Assembly (NCBI GenBank): GCA_902774155.1
Contig: CACYHF010000003.1
Span: 1 to 64,000, forward strand
Direction: 5' to 3'
Source: an uncultured Bacteroidia bacterium
GTDB taxonomy: Bacteria > Bacteroidota > Bacteroidia > Bacteroidales > UBA932
DNA length: 64,000 nt
In this document: in pieces, positions 52,222 through 61,393 of the stretch
How the letters are laid out: every line of letters starts with the position of its first letter
How positions within the stretch are numbered: position 1 is the stretch's first letter
Program-made: the position numbers and the translations under genes
The notes under the pieces: model-generated
Database searches by the model: none
What the model was told of the DNA's origin: nothing
The model's input: only the letters and a program-made list of their open reading frames with translations

Positions 52222-53645
52222 TGATAGTTCAGTACAATGTCGTTCAGGTGGGCGACGAATTTATCCAGGGAGGCCAGTTCCAGTTTTTCGCCGGGGGCGT
52301 GGACACCGCGCAGGGTGGGGCCAAAGGAAATCATGTCCAGATCCGGGAATTTCTCCAGGAACAGGCCGCATTCCAGGCCGGCGTGGATGGCTTTCACTTC
52401 CGGTTCATAGCCGAAGAGCTTCACATAGGAATCGAAGGAGACCTTGAGGATATGGGATTGCAGGTTGGGTTTCCAGCCGGGATACTGGCCGCGGTGCTCT
52501 ACGTCAAAACCGCCCAGGAAGCAGACGGCTTCCATTTTTTCGGCCATGGCATCCAGCTCCGTTACTACGGAACTGCGGTGTGAGTTCAGGACGGTGAGGG
52601 TGTTGTCCAGGGTATGGACGGCCGCCATATTGGAGGAAGTCTGGACCAGGCCGGGGATATCCATGGACATGGCTTCCACGCCGTGCGGAATGGCCAGGAG
52701 GGTGGCGATGATGGCGGCGGCGTCCCCTTCCTCGATGGGCTCCTTGTCTGTCTGGGCGGGTTCCGCCAGCACTTCCACACCGGCATCGCTGCTGGCGAAT
52801 TCGGCCTTGAGGATGCCGTTGAAGGCCTGGGCGTCCTGCAGCATATCTTCCACTTCATCGGCCGGGACGGCCAGGAGGGCGTAGGCTTCGCGGCAGATGG
52901 CGTTGTGCTTGTTGCCGCCCTCGATGGCGATGAGCTGGAAGTCGAACTGCAGTTCCGTATAGAGGAAACGCACCAACTGCTTGAGCGCGTTCATACGTCC
53001 TTTGTTGATATCGTCTCCGCTGTGGCCGCCGATGCCACCAAATACCTTGATTTTGACAACCTTATATCCCTTGCGCAGGGGCTCGTGCTGGAATTCGTAC
53101 CGGGCCAGGCTTTCCTTGCCGCCGGCGCAACCCACGAAGAGCCAGCCTTCGTCTTCCGAGTCCAGGTTGATCAGGGTCTTCCCTTCAAAGAAACCTTTTT
53201 CCAGGCCGAAAGCACCGTCCATACCAGTCTCTTCCGAGATGGTGAACAGGCATTCCAGTTTTCCCATGGGCTGTGGGCTGTCCAGCAACGCCAGGCAGGC
53301 GGCGATGCCGATGCCGTCATCGGCCCCCAGGGTGGTATTCTTGGCGATCATCCAGCCATCCTCGATCACATAGGGAATGGGCTGGGTGCGGAAGTCGAAG
53401 TCGAAATTGGCGGTTTTCTCGCAGACCATATCCTGATGGGCCTGGAGCACCAGCGTGGGCACCTTCTCTTTCCCGGGCGAAGCGGGCTTGGTAATGAGCA
53501 CATTACCGGTTTTGTCCGTTTTGCAGGCCAGGCCGCGCTTGGCGGCAAACTGCTGCAGGTATTCGGTAATGGGCTGCTCGTGGCCGGATTCACGCGGAAT
53601 ACGGGTGATTTCCTGGAAATAATTCAGTACGGAAGTGGAATCCAT
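52218..53645 (-). CDS. pepD: Aminoacyl-histidine dipeptidase PepD (M20C)
   Basis: 475-residue zinc dipeptidase with broad specificity (Xaa-His). M20 metal motifs are LQAHQDM (His70, Asp72), TLGADDGIGIA (near 112), ISEETGMDGAFG (near 137) and the His near the C-terminus (GPTLRGVHAPGE). A lid domain lies between. Likely cytoplasmic. First gene of a pair with rpe. Confidence 0.95.
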   Translation of the reverse strand: MDSTSVLNYFQEITRIPRESGHEQPITEYLQQFAAKRGLACKTDKTGNVLITKPASPGKEKVPTLVLQAHQDMVCEKTANFDFDFRTQPIPYVIEDGWMIAKNTTLGADDGIGIAACLALLDSPQPMGKLECLFTISEETGMDGAFGLEKGFFEGKTLINLDSEDEGWLFVGCAGGKESLARYEFQHEPLRKGYKVVKIKVFGGIGGHSGDDINKGRMNALKQLVRFLYTELQFDFQLIAIEGGNKHNAICREAYALLAVPADEVEDMLQDAQAFNGILKAEFASSDAGVEVLAEPAQTDKEPIEEGDAAAIIATLLAIPHGVEAMSMDIPGLVQTSSNMAAVHTLDNTLTVLNSHRSSVVTELDAMAEKMEAVCFLGGFDVEHRGQYPGWKPNLQSHILKVSFDSYVKLFGYEPEVKAIHAGLECGLFLEKFPDLDMISFGPTLRGVHAPGEKLELASLDKFVAHLNDIVLNYQ

Positions 53646-53702
53646 AATCTATATTTTCAAATTGGGTTTTCAACTTGTAAATATAATCATTTATTCGCGA
53701 AA

Positions 53703-53731
53703 TAAAAAAGCCTGACCGCGATGGTCAGGCT
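53703..53731 (-). terminator. Intrinsic terminator of dnaA
   Basis: On the minus strand AGCCTGACC, loop ATCGC, GGTCAGGCT then a run of T (A-run 53703-53708 on plus). The 9-bp stem begins about 10 bases past the dnaA stop codon. Confidence 0.92.
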
Positions 53732-53741
53732 CCTTCTCCTT

Positions 53742-55169
53742 TTAACGTTCTACCGGAACCACTAACAAATGTTCTATATCTTCTACCCACTGACGGAATA
53801 GTTTGTCTGTGGACATCAGGTCTTGTACGGTACTGCAGGCGTGCAGGACGGTGGCGTGGTCTTTTCCGCCCAATTCCGAGCCGATGGTGCTGAGCGAGCA
53901 GTTCTGGATGAGGTTGCGGCATTCGTACATAGCGATTTGCCGGGCCTGGACGATCTGGCGCTTGCGGGATTTGGACAGCATCATGTCCCGGGTGAGGTTG
54001 AAATATTCGCACACCGTTTGGGTGATGAGCTCTATGTTCACCTCCGTTTCCTGTTCTCCCACGATCTTGCCGGTGACGCTCTGGGCCAGTTCCACGTCTA
54101 TGTTGCGGTGCCCAAGCGTGGCGTGGGCCACCAGCGAGGTGAGTGTGCCTTCCAGTTCCCGGAAATTGGTCTTGATGCGCGAGGCCAGGAAGGTGAGTAC
54201 GTCTTCGCTGAGGGCCACACCTTCCCGCAGGGCGCGGGAGCGGAGCATTTCCAGACGGGTTTCGTAGTCCGGGCGGGTGAGTTCTACGGACAGGCCCCAC
54301 TTGAAGCGGGACAGGAGCCTTTCCTCAAAGTTCTGCAGATCCACGGGGGCACGGTCACTGGTGAAAATGAGCTGTTTGCCGTTTTGGTGCAGGTGGTTGA
54401 ATACGTTGAAGAAAGTATTCTGGGAGCCTTGGCCCAGGAGGTCTTGGATGTCGTCCACTATGAGGACGTCGATTCGCTGATAGAAGGCGATGAAATCCAC
54501 GATGCGGTTGCCTTTCACGGCATCCATATACTGCGTCTTGAATTCGTTTCCGGTGACATACAGCACCTGCAGGTTCTGGAAACGCTCTTTGATGTCAATG
54601 CCGATGGCCTGGGCGATATGCGTTTTGCCCAAACCGGGGCCGCCGAAGAGGAAGAGCGGATTGAACGGGGTTTTCCCCGGAGCCATAGAGATGCTCTCTC
54701 CTGCGCTGACGCCTAATTTGTTGCACTCCCCTTCCACCAGATTGCCGAAGCTGTATTCCGGATTGAGCCGGGGGTTGATGCGCACGCGCTGCGTTCCCGG
54801 GAATACGAAGGGACTGGGCGTGCCGGAGGGCTGGTAGGTGGGAATGGAAACCGGATTGTTGGTGGGCGTGGCGCTTTGACCGGAAGGAAGCAGCATACCT
54901 TCGCGGTTCTGAACCGGACGTACCAGATAGAAGAGCTGGGCATCTGCCCCGATGGCGCGGCGGATGGTGAGCCGGATCAGATCTTTGTAGGCACCTTCTA
55001 TATATTCCCGGAAGAAATCCGACGGGACTTCCACGGTGAGCTTGGCACCGTCCAGGGAAACGGGACGGATGAGTTTAAACCAGGTGTTGAACTGCTGCGG
55101 ATCCATATTGTTCTCAAAGATCTGCAGACAGTTCTCCCATACCGCTATATGTCTCTCCTGGTTTGTCAT
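53742..55169 (-). CDS. dnaA: Chromosomal replication initiator DnaA
   Basis: 475 residues with all four domains. Domain I (1-90) interacts with the helicase; a Pro/Ser/Asn-rich linker follows (about 100-140). The AAA+ domain III has GGPGLGKTHIAQAIG (near 175), LIVDDIQDL and ESI-type sensor motifs. DNA-binding domain IV has the signature STIGSELGGKDHATVLHA (near 437-454). It is a single-gene transcript with a terminator at 53703-53731. The AT-rich gap upstream has no recognisable DnaA-box cluster. Confidence 0.97.
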   Translation of the reverse strand: MTNQERHIAVWENCLQIFENNMDPQQFNTWFKLIRPVSLDGAKLTVEVPSDFFREYIEGAYKDLIRLTIRRAIGADAQLFYLVRPVQNREGMLLPSGQSATPTNNPVSIPTYQPSGTPSPFVFPGTQRVRINPRLNPEYSFGNLVEGECNKLGVSAGESISMAPGKTPFNPLFLFGGPGLGKTHIAQAIGIDIKERFQNLQVLYVTGNEFKTQYMDAVKGNRIVDFIAFYQRIDVLIVDDIQDLLGQGSQNTFFNVFNHLHQNGKQLIFTSDRAPVDLQNFEERLLSRFKWGLSVELTRPDYETRLEMLRSRALREGVALSEDVLTFLASRIKTNFRELEGTLTSLVAHATLGHRNIDVELAQSVTGKIVGEQETEVNIELITQTVCEYFNLTRDMMLSKSRKRQIVQARQIAMYECRNLIQNCSLSTIGSELGGKDHATVLHACSTVQDLMSTDKLFRQWVEDIEHLLVVPVER

Positions 55170-55455
55170 CCGGGAATAATGAAGATTTTTCTTTTCGATT
55201 TTAGTATTACCGAATGCAAAGATGGATGAAAAAAAATTGAAAAAAAACGGGAAATGCTCTTGCTAATTAAATTTTTTATGATTAATTTGATTAGGCGGCA
55301 TCCTCAATTTTTCAATTTTTTAATCATTTGAAAATAAATAAGTTATTTTGCCCGAAATGGAATTTACGCAAAATAACAATGATTCTTATTTAGAAATATT
55401 CTAATTTAAGACTATAGAGATAAACGCCTAAAAATTGGCTTGAAACGGCGAAAAA
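55170..55455. other. AT-rich gap between dnaA and the amidase gene
   Basis: 286 bases, strongly AT-rich (poly-A/T tracts, ATTTTTTATGATTAATTTG). No 9-mer TTATNCACA DnaA boxes or tandem iterons were seen. A near-match to the -7 box (CATCTTTG, minus strand, near 55216-55223) may serve dnaA. An origin cannot be claimed from this. Confidence 0.4.
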
Positions 55456-56592
55456 TCAGCGAACCGGCGTTGTTTTACCTTCTTCAATTTTTACGATGAA
55501 ATTATCCGGAAAATGTTGCTGGATTTTTCTATAATTTTTCTTGACTTCGCTCAGGGAATGGGAAGTGCCCACCACATACTTATAAATCTTCCCGGTTTGG
55601 ACCACCGTGGGTTCATATCCGGCGAAGAAAGGATCTTTGGGATCCATCTGTTTGGTGGTGGCCAGCACCTGGACTCCGTATAGAGGCCCGGTTTCTTCCA
55701 CCGGCTTGGTCTCCTCTACTTCTGTCTTCTTCTCCCCTTCCGGCTTGTTCTCTGCCTCTGGCTTATTCTCTACTTCCATAGAGTTGTCGTAGCGGGCCTT
55801 GAAGGTTTTGAAGGCCTGGAACAGGTTTTGCGCAATGCCGTCGCGGCCTTTTTCGCTGCGCAGGGTGGCCAGATCGTCCGGATTGGTGATGAATCCCACT
55901 TCCACCAGGACCGAGGGCATAGCCGTGCGCCAGAGCACCCAGAACGGGTCCTGGGACACTCCCCTGCTGTTTTTGATGGGACTGCTACCCATTGCATGGG
56001 CTACGTCTTCGGCAAACGTGAGGCTGTTGCCCAGATGGGCATTCTGCATAAGGCTGAAGATGATGGAGGATTGAGGGTCGTTGGGGTCGAAGCCCTGATA
56101 CGTGGTCTGGTAATTGTCTTCCAGAAGGATTACGGAGTTTTCTCGCTTAACAAGGTCCAGGTTCTTGGAATAAAGGTCATTTCCTTTCCGGGCCGATTGA
56201 CCCAGGCAGTGGATGGAATAGCCGTTGGCGGTGGTGCCTTTTTCAACGGAGTTCACGTGGATGGAGATGAACAGGTTGGCATTGGCCTTGTTGGCGATGA
56301 CGGCCCGGTTCTCCAACTCTACGAAGACATCTTCCGAGCGGGTCATCTTCACCTTGACGTCCGGGTATGCGGCTTCAATCTTTTTGGCGAGCCGCTTGCC
56401 GATATCCAGGGTGATGTTTTTTTCGTACGTTTTTTTATCCCGGCTGATACATCCGGCATCTTTTCCGCCGTGTCCCGGGTCTATTACCACGGTGGTCAGT
56501 CTCATTTGGGCCGTCTGGTCCTGGGCAGGCACAGGGATTGCAAGCAAAAGGGCGGCGCAAAAGGACAGGAGCAGGGTGAAGAACGGCTTCAT
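55456..56592 (-). CDS. N-acetylmuramoyl-L-alanine amidase (Amidase_3) with SPOR-like tail
   Basis: 378 residues. Signal peptide (1-23, FCAALLLAIPVPAQ) targets the periplasm. Amidase_3 domain about 30-260: VVIDPGHGGKDAGC (Zn His), a Glu in ELENRAV, FISIHVNS and VEVGFITNPDDL. The C-terminal 75 residues (LYGVQVLATTKQM, YKYVVGTSHSLSEVKKNYR) resemble a SPOR peptidoglycan-binding domain, separated by an acidic Glu/Lys/Pro linker. It cleaves septal peptidoglycan in cell division. The start at 56592 (MKPFF) is supported by a signal peptide and by the promoter at 56680-56652. Confidence 0.92.
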   Translation of the reverse strand: MKPFFTLLLSFCAALLLAIPVPAQDQTAQMRLTTVVIDPGHGGKDAGCISRDKKTYEKNITLDIGKRLAKKIEAAYPDVKVKMTRSEDVFVELENRAVIANKANANLFISIHVNSVEKGTTANGYSIHCLGQSARKGNDLYSKNLDLVKRENSVILLEDNYQTTYQGFDPNDPQSSIIFSLMQNAHLGNSLTFAEDVAHAMGSSPIKNSRGVSQDPFWVLWRTAMPSVLVEVGFITNPDDLATLRSEKGRDGIAQNLFQAFKTFKARYDNSMEVENKPEAENKPEGEKKTEVEETKPVEETGPLYGVQVLATTKQMDPKDPFFAGYEPTVVQTGKIYKYVVGTSHSLSEVKKNYRKIQQHFPDNFIVKIEEGKTTPVR

Positions 56593-56641
56593 GGCAAGGC
56601 GGTTTTGAAAATTCTGGAATAAGTCGTAATTTTGTACCTTA

Positions 56642-56649
56642 TATTTTTG
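56642..56649 (+). promoter_or_regulatory. -7 box of lptD
   Basis: TATTTTTG; predicted start near 56655, leader of about 19 bases. Faces the amidase promoter, so the two transcripts would overlap by about ten bases. Confidence 0.55.
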
Positions 56650-56651
56650 TA

Positions 56652-56680
56652 CAAATTTAGTAAAAAAACATAAATGGCAA
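56652..56680 (-). promoter_or_regulatory. Promoter of the amidase gene
   Basis: On the minus strand TTG (56680-56678), 18 bases, TAAATTTG (56659-56652). The upstream element overlaps the first codons of lptD. Confidence 0.6.
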
Positions 56681-59568
56681 GGAAGTTTTTGCAATATCTC
56701 ACGCTGGCGGTGATAGGTCTCACCGTCCTTGCCTGGGACTTGCCTGCAAAACGTCTTCGCCAGTTACCGGACTCCATACCAGTTACCCACGCGGATTCCC
56801 TGAAAGCCGCCGCCCGGGATTCCCTCCAGCGGGCCGATTCCCTGGCTGCCGCCAAGCGGGATTCCCTGGATGTCCTGAACAAAAGTTCCCTGGAACGTCC
56901 GGCTTTTTCTACGGCCAAAGACTCCATCATAACGGACTTCAGTAATGGGAAGCGGATGGTTTACTATTATGGCGGTGCTACGGTCACCTACCAGAATATG
57001 CAGCTTACGGCCGATTATATCGAGTATGATATGAAAACCAACACCGTCTTTGCCACGGGGCGGAAAAACCTCGTCACCGGCGAGATGGAAGGTTTGCCGG
57101 AAATGACGGAAAGCGGCCAGTCGTACAAGATGGACGAACTCCGCTATAATTTCGATACGAAGAAGGCTCGCATCACCAATATGGTCACCCGGGAGTCGGA
57201 AGGCATCCTGCAGGGCAAGAAAATCAAGATGATGCCGGACAAGTCCATCAATATGCGGGATGGCGTGTACACGGTGTGCGACCTGGAGCATCCGCACTAT
57301 TACCTGAAGCTGAGTATGGCCAAGGTTATCACCCAGCCTTCGCAGAAAACGGTGTTCGGCCCGGCGCATCCGGTGATTGCCGATGTTCCCGTCCCCATCG
57401 GCCTGCCCTTTGGCTTCGTGCCCAAGAAACCCACCCGTGCCACCGGCCTCCTGATGCCCACCTTTGGTGAGGAACAGGCCCGCGGCTTCTTTGCCCGCGA
57501 TATGGGTATGTATTTCGTCATCGGGGATTATTTCGACCTTTCCCTCACCGGCAGCTATTATACGCTGGGCTCCTGGTCGGCCGATGTAAACTCCCGATAC
57601 AAAGTCAATTACAAGTTTAACGGAAACCTTTCCGTGAACTTCTCCAACGACCAGACCGGTGAAAAAGGCAGCGCAGACTTCGTCCAGTCCCAGAACTTCG
57701 GCTTCCGCTGGTCGCATTCGCAGGACGCCAAGGCCCATCCGGGTAGCAGCTTCAGTGCATCCGTGAACTTCTCCAGCCCGTCCAACAGCCGTTACAACGC
57801 CCGCTCGGTGACGGATGCCCAGCAGAACCAGGTCGGTTCGTCCATCTCCTATTCGCATAACTGGAACGGCAAGTTCAACCTGAGCGTGAACGGCCAGCAC
57901 AACCAGAACTCCCGCGACTCCTCCTACTCCATCACCTTGCCCAATATCACGTTCAGCGTCTCGCGTTTCTATCCTTTCAAGCAGAAAGCGCGTGTGGGTA
58001 AGGAGAAATTCTATGAGAAGATTTCTTTCGGTTATAGCACCTCCCTGCAGAACCGTGTCAGTTTCAAGTTGCGGGACATCCAGGACTATGTGCTGGACGC
58101 AAACGGGGATTTTGTGACCAAGACCACTTCAGACGGCACCACGTACCGGGTGAAGGAAATCGGGGACTCGCTGGGTGTAAAGGCCTTGCAGAGGCTAACC
58201 AACGGTATGTCGCATTCCTTCCAGATCGGCCTGCCCAACTTTACGCTGTTCAAGTATATCAATATCACGCCCAGCCTCAATTACGGCATGAACTGGATGT
58301 TCAACAAGGGTCGGCAGTATCTGGAGGACGTATTGGACGAAAATGGGAATCCGGTAATGGTTACCACCAAGGACGGACAGGAAGTGGTGGCCCAGAAGGT
58401 GGTATCGGACCCCGGACAGGCTTTCAACACGTTTGGGGTTACGCATAACTATTCCGGCAGTATGTCCCTGAGTACGCGTATCTATGGTATGTTCAATTTT
58501 GGCAAGCATCGGAAGGTCCAGGCCATCCGCCACGTGATTACGCCCTCCATGTCCATGAGTTACAGTCCCGAATTGGGCACGGCTTTCAACGGCTGGCGCA
58601 CCCTGGACGCCTACTACGATGCCAAGGGCAACTACCACGATGCCACTCAGTATAACATCTATTCCATTAGCGGACATCACAATTCGGTATCGCCGCCCGG
58701 TCGCGGAAAAAGCGGAACCATCTCCCTGGCCATCGGCAACAACCTGGAGGCCAAGGTGCGGGATATGCGGGATACCACCGGTTCCGGCTCCAAGAAGGTG
58801 AAGCTCCTGGATCAGCTGAACATCAATACCAGCTACAACTTCCTGGCCGATTCCCTTCGGATGCAGAATGTAGGTATCACGGCTTCCACCAACCTGCTGA
58901 ACAAGATCAATATCAGCGGTAACCTGAACTTCGATCCCTACGCCGTCAATGAGAAAGGCCAGAAGATCAATAAGTTCAACATAGTGGCAACCGGTATTCC
59001 CCTGCGCCTTACCAATGCTTCCCTGTCGGCCTCCTACTCCTTTAACGGAAAGGGCACCATCAACGGGGACGACGGCAAGAAGAACGCCAGTGGCGGTGGC
59101 GGGAGCGGAAGCGGCGACGCCAATTCCTATCAGCGCATTTACTATCATCCCATCACCGGTGAATACATCCCCGGCGGATACGTGTATTATATGAATCCCA
59201 ATGCGCCCTGGTCCATCAATGTGAGTTACTCCTTTAACTATTCCAAGAGCTACTCTTACCAACAGGCCACCCAGGAACTCATTGTCAATAACAAGTTTAC
59301 CCAAACCATTAACCTGAGCGGCAATATCAAGCTCACGCCGCGCCTGAGCATCCAGGCCACTTCCGGTTTCGATATTATGGCTCTGCGCTTCACCACCACG
59401 CAGTTCAGCGCCACCTACGACCTTCACTGCTTCAATATTGCCGTATCCTGGGTGCCCATGGGTACGTACAAGTCCTATAGCTTCCGCATCGCCGCCAATG
59501 CATCGGCCCTGGCCGATCTGCTGCGTTTCAAGAAGAGCGACAGCTACATGGATAATTTGCTCAAATAA
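56674..59568 (+). CDS. lptD: LPS-assembly outer-membrane protein LptD (OstA-like)
   Basis: 964 residues. N-terminal hydrophobic segment (about 7-22), then a Ser/Asp/Leu-rich linker with repeated DSL words (47-80), an OstA-type jellyroll (about 90-200, TVTYQNMQLTADYIEYDMKTNT) and a long C-terminal beta-barrel. The barrel has many tyrosine-rich antiparallel strands. It places lipopolysaccharide in the outer leaflet with LptE. Bacteroidota LptD proteins look like this. KdsC upstream in the window also belongs to LPS synthesis. rho begins 76 bases later from its own promoter. Confidence 0.9.
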   Translation: MARKFLQYLTLAVIGLTVLAWDLPAKRLRQLPDSIPVTHADSLKAAARDSLQRADSLAAAKRDSLDVLNKSSLERPAFSTAKDSIITDFSNGKRMVYYYGGATVTYQNMQLTADYIEYDMKTNTVFATGRKNLVTGEMEGLPEMTESGQSYKMDELRYNFDTKKARITNMVTRESEGILQGKKIKMMPDKSINMRDGVYTVCDLEHPHYYLKLSMAKVITQPSQKTVFGPAHPVIADVPVPIGLPFGFVPKKPTRATGLLMPTFGEEQARGFFARDMGMYFVIGDYFDLSLTGSYYTLGSWSADVNSRYKVNYKFNGNLSVNFSNDQTGEKGSADFVQSQNFGFRWSHSQDAKAHPGSSFSASVNFSSPSNSRYNARSVTDAQQNQVGSSISYSHNWNGKFNLSVNGQHNQNSRDSSYSITLPNITFSVSRFYPFKQKARVGKEKFYEKISFGYSTSLQNRVSFKLRDIQDYVLDANGDFVTKTTSDGTTYRVKEIGDSLGVKALQRLTNGMSHSFQIGLPNFTLFKYINITPSLNYGMNWMFNKGRQYLEDVLDENGNPVMVTTKDGQEVVAQKVVSDPGQAFNTFGVTHNYSGSMSLSTRIYGMFNFGKHRKVQAIRHVITPSMSMSYSPELGTAFNGWRTLDAYYDAKGNYHDATQYNIYSISGHHNSVSPPGRGKSGTISLAIGNNLEAKVRDMRDTTGSGSKKVKLLDQLNINTSYNFLADSLRMQNVGITASTNLLNKINISGNLNFDPYAVNEKGQKINKFNIVATGIPLRLTNASLSASYSFNGKGTINGDDGKKNASGGGGSGSGDANSYQRIYYHPITGEYIPGGYVYYMNPNAPWSINVSYSFNYSKSYSYQQATQELIVNNKFTQTINLSGNIKLTPRLSIQATSGFDIMALRFTTTQFSATYDLHCFNIAVSWVPMGTYKSYSFRIAANASALADLLRFKKSDSYMDNLLK

Positions 59569-59587
59569 ATTCTTTTTGCTACCTTTG
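59556..59587 (+). promoter_or_regulatory. Promoter of rho
   Basis: TTTG (59556-59559, inside the last lptD codons), 20 bases, TACCTTTG (59580-59587). Predicted start near 59593; a leader of about 50 bases precedes the ATG. Confidence 0.85.
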
Positions 59588-59644
59588 CATAGGCAAACTC
59601 AATCGGGGATGCCTTCTATTTAGCAGATAACATATTCTATTTTT

Positions 59645-61393
59645 ATGCCCTATAAATTATCAGAGCTCAATGCGATGAGTGAGGAGCAACTGAGAGCCCT
59701 CGGTGAATCGCTGAATATCAAAGGCGCGCAGAAAATGCCCCTGCTGGATCTTGGTTTCGCCATTCTGGATACGCAGGCCGCAATAGAATCGCAGAAGCCG
59801 GAAGAACCCAAGAAAAAGCGTCCCGGCCGTCCCAAGAAGGAGGCCTCGGCTGCCAAGCCTGCTGCCACAGCAGAAAAACCCGCAGAGGAGAAGAAACCGG
59901 CCGAGGCCGAAGTGAAGCCGGCGGAGGAAAAACCCAAGAAGCGGGGCCGGAAGCCCAAGAAAGAGGCCGAGGAACCCAAGCCGGTAGTTGAAGAAAAGGT
60001 TGAGAAGGTAGATGGTAAACAGTTCATACACGATCTTTTCTCAGACTTAAAAGAAGACGAAGCCCAGAAGGAGGAGGAAGAAATCCAGCCCGCCAAGCCT
60101 GAAACTCATAATAAGAAGAAAGGCCCTAAAGGTCAGAAACAGGCACAGGCTACAACTCCGGCCGCAGAGGCGACTCCTGCTGCTCAAGCGCAGCAACAGC
60201 CCCAGGTCCAGCAGCAGCAACAACAGCCCAAGCCGCAGCGCCCGCAACGGATTGAATTCGAGGGTTCGGTAACCGCCACCGGCGTGTTGGAGATTATGCC
60301 GGACGGCTATGGCTTCCTTCGTTCCAGTGACTACAATTACCTGAACTCCCCCGACGATATCTACGTATCCCAGCAGCAGATCAAGCAGAACGCCCTCAAG
60401 AACGGAGATACCGTTACCGGTGAAATCCGTCCCCCGCGTGAAGGAGACAAGTATTTCCCGCTGGTAAAGATCAAGTACATCAATGGCCGTACGCCGGAAT
60501 TCGTGCGGGACCGCGTCCCCTTCGACTTCCTCACGCCCCTCTTCCCCACGGAGAAATTCAACCTCCTGGGCCACGGGCATGAGAAAGACCAGAGCATCCG
60601 CGTGGTAGATATGTTCACGCCCATCGGCAAGGGCCAGCGCGGCCTCATCGTGGCGCAGCCCAAAACCGGTAAGACTATGCTCCTGAAGGCCATCGCCAAC
60701 GCCATTGCAGACAATCACCCGGAGGTGTATGAGATTGTTCTCCTCATAGATGAACGTCCGGAAGAAGTGACGGATATGCAGCGCAGCGTAAAGGCAGAGG
60801 TTGTGGCGTCCACCTTCGACGAACCGGCCGAACGCCACGTTAAAGTGGCCAATATGGTGCTGGACAAGGCCCGCAGGCTGGTAGAATGCGGTCACGACGT
60901 TGTAATCCTGCTGGATTCCATCACCCGCCTGGCCCGTGCGTACAACACCGTACAGCCGGCTTCCGGCAAGGTGCTCACCGGTGGTGTGGATGCCAATGCC
61001 CTCCAGAAACCCAAGCGTTTCTTCGGCGCCGCGCGTAATATAGAAGGTGGCGGTTCCCTCACCATCCTGGCCACGGCCCTTACGGAGACGGGCTCCAAGA
61101 TGGACGACGTCATCTTCGAGGAATTCAAGGGTACCGGCAATATGGAACTGCAGCTGGACCGCAACCTGTCCAACAAGCGCATCTTCCCGGCCGTGAACCT
61201 GGTGCTCTCCAGCACCCGCCGCGACGATCTTTTGTACGATCCTTACACCAACAACCGTATCTGGATCCTGCGCAAGCTCCTGGCCGATATGAACCCCGTA
61301 GAGGCTATGACGTGGATGCAGCAGCACATGGACGAATTCAAGACCAACAAGGACCTTATTGACAATATGTCCAAGTTCAGCAGGTACGAATAG
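59645..61393 (+). CDS. rho: Transcription termination factor Rho with long disordered insert
   Basis: 582 residues, against 419 in E. coli. The N-terminal SAP-like helices (1-35) are followed by about 165 residues of low-complexity Lys/Glu/Pro/Ala, including [20 protein letters not shown] and a Gln run ([16 protein letters not shown]). Then come the RNA-binding OSB domain and the ATPase core with Walker [14 protein letters not shown] (near 337), [13 protein letters not shown], and [11 protein letters not shown]. Basic RGRP-type motifs in the insert resemble AT-hooks. A disordered region in Bacteroides thetaiotaomicron Rho is known to drive condensate formation; the same could apply here. mnmE overlaps by one base. 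Confidence 0.96.
   Translation: MPYKLSELNAMSEEQLRALGESLNIKGAQKMPLLDLGFAILDTQAAIESQKPEEPKKKRPGRPKKEASAAKPAATAEKPAEEKKPAEAEVKPAEEKPKKRGRKPKKEAEEPKPVVEEKVEKVDGKQFIHDLFSDLKEDEAQKEEEEIQPAKPETHNKKKGPKGQKQAQATTPAAEATPAAQAQQQPQVQQQQQQPKPQRPQRIEFEGSVTATGVLEIMPDGYGFLRSSDYNYLNSPDDIYVSQQQIKQNALKNGDTVTGEIRPPREGDKYFPLVKIKYINGRTPEFVRDRVPFDFLTPLFPTEKFNLLGHGHEKDQSIRVVDMFTPIGKGQRGLIVAQPKTGKTMLLKAIANAIADNHPEVYEIVLLIDERPEEVTDMQRSVKAEVVASTFDEPAERHVKVANMVLDKARRLVECGHDVVILLDSITRLARAYNTVQPASGKVLTGGVDANALQKPKRFFGAARNIEGGGSLTILATALTETGSKMDDVIFEEFKGTGNMELQLDRNLSNKRIFPAVNLVLSSTRRDDLLYDPYTNNRIWILRKLLADMNPVEAMTWMQQHMDEFKTNKDLIDNMSKFSRYE

Noticed and set aside
55170..55455. Chromosomal origin next to dnaA.
   Set aside because: AT-rich but no TTATNCACA boxes or iterons seen; in Bacteroidota the origin is often not adjacent to dnaA. 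GC-skew would be needed.
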